A stretch of 24,768 nucleotides of DNA from UBA6215 sp964484255 (GCA_964484255.1 CAZAEH010000021.1:1-24768); one strand, 5' to 3'; positions 1-5,107 are shown, counted from the stretch's first letter. Notes: a model not told the origin generated them from the sequence alone. Numbers and translations are program-made.

Positions 1-28
1 CTGCCCACCATTTTCCTTTCCCAGACGG

Positions 29-102
29 GCGGGCGTAGTTCAATGGTAGAACGGCAGCCTTCCAAGCTGTTCACGGGAGTTCGATTCTCCTCGCCCGCTC
101 CA
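29..102 (+). tRNA. trnG: tRNA-Gly (anticodon UCC)
   Basis: A full cloverleaf folds by eye. The 7-bp acceptor stem pairs 29-35 with 92-98. The D stem pairs 38-41 with 49-52. The anticodon stem pairs 54-58 with 66-70 and presents TCC at 61-63. The T stem pairs 75-79 with 87-91 around a TTCGATT loop. The discriminator is T99 and the CCA end is encoded at 100-102. UCC reads GGA/GGG glycine codons, and U73 is usual for bacterial tRNA-Gly. Its promoter lies left of the window. It is separated from the next gene by a long hairpin, so it is probably transcribed apart from it. Confidence 0.97.
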
Positions 103-131
103 TAAATTCCCCTATATAGACATTGTGAATT

Positions 132-213
132 ACTCTGTGTTCGATCGAGCTCAATTTTAGGCACAAAGTGCCAGAAATTGAGCCGATGTTTTGAACACAG
201 AGTTTTGTTTTTT
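132..213 (+). terminator. Long imperfect hairpin with T-run, likely terminator after tRNA-Gly
   Basis: Three stacked helices form one stem of about 72 nt. The basal helix is 11 bp (132-142 with 193-203). The middle helix (149-157 with 175-183) is joined by TCG 145-147 pairing with CGA 184-186. The apical helix is 5 bp (160-164 with 168-172) around an AAA loop. A T-rich run (TTTGTTTTTT, 204-213) follows. The T-run suggests an intrinsic terminator for the tRNA-Gly transcript. The length and layering are more than a terminator needs, so a small palindromic repeat element is the alternative. The rest of 103-338 holds only the promoter below. Confidence 0.6.
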
Positions 214-246
214 AGAACGAAGAACAAACGCACCTTTGATTTCTAC

Positions 247-274
247 TTGTTTTAGTCGTTATATATTCTATAAT
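247..274 (+). promoter_or_regulatory. Putative sigma-70 promoter of the envelope operon
   Basis: A TTGTTT -35-like box (247-252) lies 16 nt upstream of a perfect TATAAT -10 box (269-274) in very AT-rich DNA. This predicts a start near 281 and a leader of about 58 nt before the ATG at 339. It sits after the hairpin at 132-203, as expected for a fresh transcription unit. The -35 match is moderate. Confidence 0.55.
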
Positions 275-338
275 GTCATTGTTGTAACTATATTGCATAA
301 GAAATGAGAAAATATAAAGAACGGGTTGGCCAATAAAC

Positions 339-1010
339 ATGGCTCGCAATAAAAAAGTTGCGGTTATCGCCGTTGCCGTTATTTTAATCGCAGGAACCGT
401 TATAACGTATATTTACGGTCGTTCGTTATGGCATCCGTTTTACGTCAAGATCACGGGAGGAAGAAGTATTCAGGATGCTGTCAAAGAAATAGAAAAACAT
501 ATAACGGATCTAAAAGATTTTGATCACGAGAAGATCGATATAATAGTATATAAAGAAGAGAAGGTCGTAAAGGTCGTAGACCAAAAGGTCATTTGTGAAC
601 TTGGAATGACGGCGTATTCAGGGCATCCGGGCCCGAAGGTTGAAAGAGGCGACGGGCAAATACCCGAAGGAATATACAGAATAACCGCGCTTAATCCGAA
701 TAGTAGTTATCATTTGTCGTTAAAAATTTCTTACCCGAACAAAGAAGACTTGGAAAGATGCAGGATTGGAAATGTTGCGGATCCCGGCGATAATATTTAC
801 ATCCACGGCAAGAATACAAGCGACGGATGTATCGCCATAGGTGACAGAGCTATAGAAAGACTATTCTATATGGTCAATAAGGTAGGGAAGGATAACGTTG
901 AGGTTATTATTGCTCCATCAGAATCTTATAAGGATGAGTATAAACAATCCCCAAACAGGGAATTGTATGATTCCATTTATCAAGAAATCAATAAAAAATA
1001 CCACGATTAA
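339..1010 (+). CDS. YafK/DpaA-like L,D-transpeptidase-fold protein
   Basis: A 223-residue protein with one N-terminal membrane segment or uncleaved signal (residues about 6-25), placing the rest outside the cytoplasmic membrane. The YkuD catalytic signature is intact: H156-G157 and, after a short gap, SDGC with the nucleophile C164. The upstream blocks RGDGQIPEGIY (103-113) and LNPNSSYHLSL (118-128) are the pattern of the YafK subgroup. In E. coli that member (DpaA, formerly LdtF) detaches Braun lipoprotein from meso-DAP in peptidoglycan. A peptidoglycan crosslink hydrolase or transferase acting in the periplasm is therefore likely, but the substrate here is inferred. No strong Shine-Dalgarno precedes ATG 339; the ATG at 304 is out of frame. 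The stop directly abuts the next ATG, so it starts a three-gene operon. Confidence 0.85.
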   Translation: MARNKKVAVIAVAVILIAGTVITYIYGRSLWHPFYVKITGGRSIQDAVKEIEKHITDLKDFDHEKIDIIVYKEEKVVKVVDQKVICELGMTAYSGHPGPKVERGDGQIPEGIYRITALNPNSSYHLSLKISYPNKEDLERCRIGNVADPGDNIYIHGKNTSDGCIAIGDRAIERLFYMVNKVGKDNVEVIIAPSESYKDEYKQSPNRELYDSIYQEINKKYHD

Positions 1011-1217
1011 ATGTCCAAAGTTCTGATTATATCCGGCGCGTTTCTTATAGCCATAGGCCTTGTGCTCCATTTCGCCCCGTGGCTGCTCACCTGGTTCGGC
1101 AGGCTTCCCGGTGATATCCGCATCGAGAACGACCGGGCAAAAGTATTCTTTCCTATTGCATCCATGCTCCTTGTAAGTATAATATTGACGGTAGTAATTA
1201 ACCTGTTCAGAAGATAA
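1011..1217 (+). CDS. DUF2905 family small membrane protein
   Basis: A 68-residue protein with two hydrophobic segments (about 4-26 and 46-66) joined by a short loop. The loop carries GRLPGDIRIE (30-39), the signature of the DUF2905 family of small bacterial inner-membrane proteins. The family has no established function. The ATG begins immediately after the stop of the YafK-like gene with no gap, so translation is probably coupled. The length is normal for the family. Its place between a peptidoglycan enzyme and a secreted thioredoxin-fold protein hints at an envelope role, but that is context only. Confidence 0.85.
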   Translation: MSKVLIISGAFLIAIGLVLHFAPWLLTWFGRLPGDIRIENDRAKVFFPIASMLLVSIILTVVINLFRR

Positions 1218-1220
1218 AAT

Positions 1221-1234
1221 AGGAGGGGACCGTG
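1221..1234 (+). promoter_or_regulatory. Ribosome binding site that fixes a GTG start
   Basis: AGGAGGGG at 1221-1228 is a strong Shine-Dalgarno placed 3-6 nt before GTG 1232-1234. It supports GTG as the initiator of the thioredoxin-fold gene. Confidence 0.8.
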
Positions 1235-1630
1235 AAACACTTTGCCAAAGCGTTGATGGTGGGTCTTGTGTTGTCTTTTGTCCTTTCAGCCGCTTGCTCC
1301 GCAGCCGATCTCAACCAATCCATAGCCGCCGCCAAACGTGCCAACAAAAAACTCTTCATAATGTTCGGACGCCAGGCCTGCGGCAACTGCCAGCACCTGA
1401 AGAAGCTGATAAGAGATGGCAGTGTAAAGATAAGCAACAGTGAATTCATCATAGTCGATATGAACTGCGACGATAAGGCTCAGAGTCAGGCTTTTTACAA
1501 GCGCTATTCCGTCAACGGTAATTACCTGCCGTTCGTGGTCATAGCGAAGCCTGACGGTACCCAGATAACCTCGCGGGCGGGATACGGCGAAGCCTCCGAC
1601 TACAACAACCTGATAAAGAGCGTTAAATAA
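1232..1630 (+). CDS. Secreted thioredoxin-fold protein
   Basis: A 132-residue protein with a signal peptide (basic start, hydrophobic core about 7-19). It could be cut by signal peptidase I after CSA (residue 24); C22 makes a poor lipobox, so a lipoprotein is less likely. The mature part is a single thioredoxin-like domain: a beta strand KLFIMFG, the redox motif C50-G-N-C53, and the expected cis-proline at P100 in LPFVV. CGNC differs from the CGPC of cytoplasmic thioredoxin and resembles periplasmic thiol-disulfide proteins of the thioredoxin_7/DsbD-gamma type. A role in reducing or forming disulfides in exported proteins is inferred. It is the last gene of the 339-1630 operon, 14 nt after DUF2905, and an intrinsic terminator follows at once. 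Confidence 0.85.
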   Translation: MKHFAKALMVGLVLSFVLSAACSAADLNQSIAAAKRANKKLFIMFGRQACGNCQHLKKLIRDGSVKISNSEFIIVDMNCDDKAQSQAFYKRYSVNGNYLPFVVIAKPDGTQITSRAGYGEASDYNNLIKSVK

Positions 1631-1663
1631 AGTTCCCCTTGCAAAATTACCCGGGAACTTTTT
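1629..1663 (+). terminator. Intrinsic terminator of the envelope operon
   Basis: A 9-bp perfect stem AAAGTTCCC (1629-1637) with GGGAACTTT (1653-1661) around a 15-nt loop, with a TTTTT run at 1659-1663. It overlaps the stop codon of the thioredoxin-fold gene and separates it from the DUF4139 gene. Confidence 0.75.
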
Positions 1664-1690
1664 CCCGCCTTCCTTGTCTAATAGGGTAAA

Positions 1691-1705
1691 AGGAGGTTGC
1701 AGATG
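1691..1705 (+). promoter_or_regulatory. Ribosome binding site deciding the DUF4139 start
   Basis: AGGAGG at 1691-1696 sits 6 nt before ATG 1703. An in-frame TTG at 1697 directly abuts the AGGAGG and cannot be the initiator, so the protein starts MKKFIAAV. Confidence 0.88.
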
Positions 1706-3103
1706 AAAAAGTTCATTGCAGCAGTATTGTCGGTGTTGTTCGCGGCGCCGGCCTTCGCCCAGGAAGCCGTGGAAGTAACGGTCTATAACCAGAACTTCGC
1801 CCTGGTCAAGGACCAGAGGTATTTTGACCTCGACAAGGGGGTCAACAGGATATCGTTCAGGGATGTGGCTGCCCTGATAGAGCCTACGTCGGTGCATTTC
1901 ACCTCGCTTACCGCGCCTGCCTCGGCGGGTATCCTTGAGCAGAACTACGAATACGACCTTGTCAGCGCGGGAAAGCTCCTCTCTAAATATATAGACAAGA
2001 AGATAAAGGTAGTGACACAGAGGGGGGACGTATACGAGGGGACCCTGTTAAGCTATGACAATGACCAACTTGTCATACAGACGGCCGACGGGATAGCGAT
2101 GGTCGCCAGGCCCGAGAACGTCAACCAGATCTCTTTCGAAAAACTCCCCGAAGGCCTTATAACCAAACCCACACTTGTGTGGCTTGTCAGCAGCGACAAA
2201 CGCATGAGGCAGCTTACTGAGGTCTCTTATCTTACGCAGGGCATGAACTGGAACTGCGAGTATGTCACGGTCCTTGATAAAGATGACAAGATGGCGGACC
2301 TTGACGGTTGGGTCAGCATCAATAATAACTGCGGCACTTCATACGAGAATGCGAAGATAAAACTCATAGCCGGCGAAGTAAAACGCGCGATGGGCGCAGG
2401 CGCCCTGCGCAATGACCGCATGCTTATGATGGAAGATGTCAAATGCGCCAGGAAATCGGAGTTCGAGGAGAAGTCATTCTTCGAGTATCACATGTATACA
2501 CTCCAGAGGCCGGCAACTATCAGGAACAACCAGAACAAGCAGATATCGCTTTTGAACGCCTCCGGAGCTAAAGTGAATAAGGAGCTTATATTCGACCCGT
2601 CCAAAGGCAAGAACTACTGGTGGTACTATTCCGATAATGGCGAGACCCTCAAGGAAAACGCCAGGGTAGAACTCGAGATCGCCAACAGCAAAGACAATAA
2701 TATGGGTATGCCACTTCCGCAAGGTAAGGTCAAGGTTTACAAGAAGGACGTCGACGGTTCTTTACAGTTCATCGGCGAGGATGCGATAGAGCACACCCCG
2801 AAGGATGAGAAGATACGTTTGTATATAGGAGACTCGTTCGATGTGGTGGGCGAGAGGACAAGGAAGAATTTCAAGACGGAATACAGGACCGCGTATGAAA
2901 CTTTCGAGATAGTCCTGCGCAACCACAAGGAACAGGATGCCCAGGTAAAGGTGGTCGAGAAGCTTTGGAGGTATACTAACTGGGAGATAACGGAATCGTC
3001 CGTTAAGTTCGACAAAAAGGATGCTTCAACTATGGAATATACCGCCAAGGTCCCTAAGAACGGGGAGACTAAGCTGACATATACGGTCAAATATTCCTGG
3101 TGA
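1703..3103 (+). CDS. Secreted DUF4139 domain-containing protein
   Basis: A 466-residue exported protein. Residues 1-19 form a classic signal peptide ending AFA before Q20. The N-terminal mature part has VYNQNFALVKDQR followed by an LEQNYEYDLVS block (from 78), then the segment about 98-148 (QRGDVYEGTLLSYDNDQLVI), which by pattern could be a small Sm-like beta barrel. From about 170 on comes the DUF4139 core: SYLTQGMNWNCEY, a DLDGWVSINNNCGTSY block and IKLIAGEV. The family is broadly related to the mucoidy-inhibitor MuiA group, is mostly beta-stranded, and has no firmly established biochemical role. The ATG is chosen over the in-frame TTG at 1697 because AGGAGG ends at 1696. It appears monocistronic, between the terminator at 1629-1663 and the hairpin at 3105-3141. 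No clear promoter was seen in the 33 nt between the upstream terminator and its Shine-Dalgarno. Confidence 0.85.
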   Translation: MKKFIAAVLSVLFAAPAFAQEAVEVTVYNQNFALVKDQRYFDLDKGVNRISFRDVAALIEPTSVHFTSLTAPASAGILEQNYEYDLVSAGKLLSKYIDKKIKVVTQRGDVYEGTLLSYDNDQLVIQTADGIAMVARPENVNQISFEKLPEGLITKPTLVWLVSSDKRMRQLTEVSYLTQGMNWNCEYVTVLDKDDKMADLDGWVSINNNCGTSYENAKIKLIAGEVKRAMGAGALRNDRMLMMEDVKCARKSEFEEKSFFEYHMYTLQRPATIRNNQNKQISLLNASGAKVNKELIFDPSKGKNYWWYYSDNGETLKENARVELEIANSKDNNMGMPLPQGKVKVYKKDVDGSLQFIGEDAIEHTPKDEKIRLYIGDSFDVVGERTRKNFKTEYRTAYETFEIVLRNHKEQDAQVKVVEKLWRYTNWEITESSVKFDKKDASTMEYTAKVPKNGETKLTYTVKYSW

Positions 3104-3104
3104 A

Positions 3105-3141
3105 TTTTAGGGGCATCCCATTTCCAGGGATGCCCCTAAAA
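3105..3141 (+). terminator. Perfect 15-bp hairpin after the DUF4139 gene
   Basis: TTTTAGGGGCATCCC (3105-3119) pairs perfectly with 3127-3141 around a 7-nt loop, beginning one base after the stop codon. It is placed like a terminator, but no T-run follows on either strand, because the A/T-rich ends belong to the stem. It may end transcription, protect the mRNA 3' end, or insulate the promoter that starts 7 nt further on. Confidence 0.55.
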
Positions 3142-3147
3142 AATTCC

Positions 3148-3175
3148 TTGACAAAATAAATTTATCTGCTATACT
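3148..3175 (+). promoter_or_regulatory. Strong sigma-70 promoter (P1) of the tRNA-Thr-tuf-rpo-ribosomal cluster
   Basis: A perfect TTGACA -35 box (3148-3153), a 16-nt spacer and TATACT (3170-3175, 5 of 6 to consensus). An A-rich stretch lies just upstream, as in UP elements. The predicted start is near 3182. It is the best promoter match noticed in the window and the only strong one ahead of the 21-kb translation cluster. Confidence 0.82.
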
Positions 3176-3181
3176 TTAACT

Positions 3182-3264
3182 CCTACGTCTAACAACGTAT
3201 AGTTCAACAATTAATCCACATGTTTTACGGTAAAAGAAGGCATCTTACCGGGGGTGGATTTTTT
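3182..3264 (+). promoter_or_regulatory. Leader RNA with intrinsic terminator ahead of tRNA-Thr (possible attenuator)
   Basis: The first ~80 nt after P1 contain a small hairpin (TACGT 3184-3188 with ACGTA 3195-3199). A two-tier hairpin follows: AATCCAC 3213-3219 with GTGGATT 3254-3260, enclosing CGGTAA 3228-3233 with TTACCG 3245-3250. T-runs follow at 3259-3264 and 3268-3274. This has the form of a Rho-independent terminator between promoter and genes. It could be an attenuator tuning output of the whole cluster, or could yield a separate small RNA. No known riboswitch class was recognised and no clear antiterminator pairing was found. Confidence 0.6.
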
Positions 3265-3282
3265 GTATTTTTTTGCACATGT

Positions 3283-3311
3283 GTATCAAATAAACGCTAG
3301 CGCCTCATAAT
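3283..3311 (+). promoter_or_regulatory. Possible second promoter (P2) before tRNA-Thr
   Basis: CATAAT (3306-3311) is a 5-of-6 match to the -10 box, with a poor -35 (GTATCA, 3283-3288) at 17-nt spacing. The predicted start near 3318 would be about 15 nt before the mature tRNA-Thr and downstream of the leader terminator. Such a promoter would be needed if that terminator is efficient. The -35 match is weak. Confidence 0.3.
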
Positions 3312-3332
3312 CAAGTAATTAGCGGCGCATGC

Positions 3333-3408
3333 GCTGCTGTAGCTCAGCTGGTAGAGCACGTCCTTGGTAAGGACGGGGTCATCGGTTCAATCCCGATCAG
3401 CAGCTCCA
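3333..3408 (+). tRNA. trnT: tRNA-Thr (anticodon GGU)
   Basis: A complete 76-nt cloverleaf. The acceptor stem pairs 3333-3339 with 3398-3404, the D stem 3342-3345 with 3354-3357, the anticodon stem 3359-3363 with 3371-3375, and the T stem 3381-3385 with 3393-3397. GGT sits at 3366-3368. The discriminator is T3405 and CCA is encoded at 3406-3408. G1-C72 and C2-G71 are the expected threonine identity pairs. The tRNA lies 43 nt before tuf, and tRNA-Thr directly before tuf is a conserved bacterial arrangement (E. coli thrT-tufB). Processing of this tRNA would create the 5' end of the tuf mRNA. Confidence 0.97.
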
Positions 3409-3437
3409 GTGAATAAGATCATTAAAGAAGTACTAAT

Positions 3438-4654
3438 TAAGGAGGAATCCCATGGCAAAGGAAAAATTTGTACGTACTAAGCCTCACTTGAACGTAGGTA
3501 CCATAGGCCACGTAGACCACGGCAAGACGACCCTTACCGCGGCCATGACGATGTGCCTGAACAAGAAGGGTATGGCCGAAGTACGCGCCTATGACCAGAT
3601 CGACAACGCTCCCGAAGAGAAGGAGCGCGGTATTACCATCAACATCGCCCATGTCGAGTACCAGTCCGAGAAGCGCCACTACGCGCACGTTGACTGCCCC
3701 GGACATGCCGACTACATAAAGAACATGATCACCGGTGCCGCCCAGATGGACGGTGCCATCCTCGTAGTATCCGCCCCGGACGGCCCAATGCCCCAGACCA
3801 GGGAGCATATACTCCTGGCCCGTCAGGTAGGCGTTCCCTATATAGTTGTATTCCTCAATAAATGCGACGTAGTTGACGACAAGGAACTCCTCGACCTGGT
3901 CGAGCTTGAGGTCCGCGAGCTCCTGACCAAGTACGAGTTCCCCGGAGACAAGACCCCCATCATCAGGGGTTCGGCTCTAAACGCCACCAACTGCGCCTGC
4001 GGCAAGGACGATTGCCCTAACTGCAAACCCATATTCGACCTCGTAAAAGCCCTCGACGATTACCTTCCCGACCCGAAGAGAGAGATAGACAAGCCCTTCC
4101 TCATGGCCATTGAGGACGTCTTCTCGATCACCGGCCGCGGTACCGTCGGCACCGGCCGTATAGAGCGCGGTGTCGTAAAGGTCAACGACGAAGTCGAGAT
4201 CGTAGGCATGAGGAAAGATATACGCAAGACCGTCGTCACCGGAATAGAGATGTTCCGCAAGCTCCTCGATGAGGGTATGGCCGGTGACAACGCCGGTGTC
4301 CTCTTAAGAGGTATCGAGAAGAAGGACCTCGAGCGCGGACAGGTCTTGGCCAAGCCCGGTTCCATCACGCCCCACACCAAGTTCAAGGCACAGGTCTACA
4401 TCCTTACCAAGGAAGAAGGCGGCCGTCATACGCCGTTCTTCACCGGTTACCGCCCGCAGTTCTATTTCAGGACCACGGACGTCACCGGCGTAGTCACCCT
4501 TGCCAAGGGTGTCGAGATGGTAATGCCCGGCGACAACGTCGCTTTTGAAGTCGAACTCATCATCCCGGTAGCCCTCGAGAAAGAGCTGCGCTTCGCCATC
4601 CGCGAAGGTGGCCATACAGTAGGCGCCGGTGTTGTATCAGAGGTGATAGCGTAA
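3438..4654 (+). repeat. 1,217-nt direct repeat, copy 1 (tuf plus its Shine-Dalgarno)
   Basis: Read side by side, this block and 18506-19722 show no difference. Identity starts at TAAGGAGG, just before the Shine-Dalgarno, and ends at the tuf stop codon; flanking bases differ immediately on both sides. Gene conversion between the tuf copies explains it best. Confidence 0.92.
3452..4654 (+). CDS. tuf: Translation elongation factor EF-Tu, copy 1
   Basis: A 400-residue GTPase that delivers aminoacyl-tRNA to the ribosomal A site. The G domain (about 1-205) has the P-loop GHVDHGKT (19-26), DCPGH (81-85), NKCD (136-139) and SAL (174-176). Domain 2 (about 215-305) starts near the GRGTVGTGRIERG block, and domain 3 (to 400) ends GAGVVSEVIA. 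Unusually, residues 181-191 read C-A-C-G-K-D-D-C-P-N-C, a CxCx4CxxC cluster that could bind zinc, where E. coli EF-Tu has an acidic stretch without cysteine. A strong AAGGAGG (3439-3445) precedes the ATG. Arginine codons are mostly CGC/CGT, unlike neighbours that prefer AGG/AGA, consistent with very high expression. It is identical to the second copy downstream of fusA. It is the first protein gene after the control region and tRNA-Thr, and is followed by rpmG. Confidence 0.98.
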   Translation: MAKEKFVRTKPHLNVGTIGHVDHGKTTLTAAMTMCLNKKGMAEVRAYDQIDNAPEEKERGITINIAHVEYQSEKRHYAHVDCPGHADYIKNMITGAAQMDGAILVVSAPDGPMPQTREHILLARQVGVPYIVVFLNKCDVVDDKELLDLVELEVRELLTKYEFPGDKTPIIRGSALNATNCACGKDDCPNCKPIFDLVKALDDYLPDPKREIDKPFLMAIEDVFSITGRGTVGTGRIERGVVKVNDEVEIVGMRKDIRKTVVTGIEMFRKLLDEGMAGDNAGVLLRGIEKKDLERGQVLAKPGSITPHTKFKAQVYILTKEEGGRHTPFFTGYRPQFYFRTTDVTGVVTLAKGVEMVMPGDNVAFEVELIIPVALEKELRFAIREGGHTVGAGVVSEVIA

Positions 4655-4658
4655 TCCA

Positions 4659-4808
4659 ATGCAAGAACAAGTGATCTTTGAGTGCACAGCCTGTAAGAAC
4701 AGGAATTATTCTTCGACAAAGAACAAGAAGAACGTTACGGAACGCCTCGAGTTGAAGAAGTTCTGCAAATTCTGCAGGAAGCACACCGCGCACAAGGAAA
4801 TTAAATGA
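4659..4808 (+). CDS. rpmG: 50S ribosomal protein L33 (zinc-ribbon type)
   Basis: A 49-residue protein beginning MQEQVIFECTACKNRNY, too short for many gene callers. Two cysteine pairs, C9-x2-C12 and C36-x2-C39, form the zinc ribbon of the C+ form of L33, which sits near the E site of the large subunit. The sequence ELKKFCKFCRKHTAHKE is typical of the C-terminus. The length matches the family (about 49-55). It lies 4 nt after tuf and 4 nt before tRNA-Trp, in the common tuf-rpmG-trnW-secE-nusG order. The Shine-Dalgarno is weak; the closest is GAGGTG inside the end of tuf. Confidence 0.95.
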   Translation: MQEQVIFECTACKNRNYSSTKNKKNVTERLELKKFCKFCRKHTAHKEIK

Positions 4809-4812
4809 ACCT

Positions 4813-4889
4813 AGGCCTGTAGCTCTAATTGGTAGAGCAGCGGACTCCAAATCCGTTCGTTGGGGGTTCGAGTCCCTCCAGGCCTGCCA
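4813..4889 (+). tRNA. trnW: tRNA-Trp (anticodon CCA)
   Basis: A 77-nt cloverleaf. The acceptor stem pairs AGGCCTG 4813-4819 with CAGGCCT 4879-4885, giving the A1-U72 pair usual in bacterial tRNA-Trp. The D stem pairs 4822-4825 with 4835-4838 and the anticodon stem 4840-4844 with 4852-4856. The anticodon CCA is at 4847-4849. The T stem pairs 4862-4866 with 4874-4878. G73 at 4886 is the tryptophan discriminator, and CCA is encoded at 4887-4889. The gene sits between rpmG and secE, so its excision cuts the polycistronic transcript. A CCA anticodon reads only UGG; UGA is used as a stop in this window (for example rpmG, rplD and rpmC). Confidence 0.97.
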
Positions 4890-4901
4890 GATTAAAATAC
4901 G

Positions 4902-5102
4902 ATGAAGACAGTAGAAAACGTAAAAACATTTTTAGGTGAAGTAAAAACCGAGATGAAGAAAGTCTCGTGGTCCAGCAGGCAGGAGCTTATAAACTCGGCC
5001 TGGCTGGTGATCGTTTCTACGCTTATCTTCACCTTGGTCCTGGGTTTTTTTGATTTTTCTTTCTCAAAATTGATACATTTCATCCTTAAGCAGGGATCGT
5101 AA
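4902..5102 (+). CDS. secE: Preprotein translocase subunit SecE
   Basis: A 66-residue subunit of the SecYEG channel in the inner membrane. The amphipathic N-terminal part carries the family motif EMKKVSWSSRQEL (17-29), and a single transmembrane helix follows at about 33-52. This is the short, one-helix form found in most bacteria (E. coli has three helices). The ATG is 12 nt after the CCA end of tRNA-Trp, and the leader GATTAAAATACG has no Shine-Dalgarno, so after tRNA processing the mRNA would start almost at the initiation codon. It is followed after 5 nt by nusG, the usual partner. Confidence 0.95.
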   Translation: MKTVENVKTFLGEVKTEMKKVSWSSRQELINSAWLVIVSTLIFTLVLGFFDFSFSKLIHFILKQGS

Positions 5103-5107
5103 AGAAT

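Noticed and set aside
1639..1690. Promoter for the DUF4139 gene between its Shine-Dalgarno and the upstream terminator
   Set aside because: TTGCAA at 1639-1644 has no usable -10 box at proper spacing, and nothing else resembles a promoter.
1697..1702. TTG start for the DUF4139 gene
   Set aside because: It directly abuts the AGGAGG, leaving no spacer, while the ATG at 1703 is correctly spaced and gives a normal signal peptide.
3220..3300. 26-codon ORF in the leader (starts MFYGKRRH), a possible leader peptide
   Set aside because: There is no Shine-Dalgarno before its ATG, it reads straight through the terminator hairpin and T-runs, and it has no run of regulatory codons typical of attenuation peptides.
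3325..3334. GCGCATGCGC palindrome at the 5' edge of tRNA-Thr
   Set aside because: It is too short to call a regulatory site and its last bases belong to the tRNA acceptor stem.
3437..3808. 123-codon minus-strand frame opposite tuf, repeated exactly at 18505-18876
   Set aside because: The repetition only mirrors the identical tuf copies; the translated product looks like no known protein and is a shadow of tuf.
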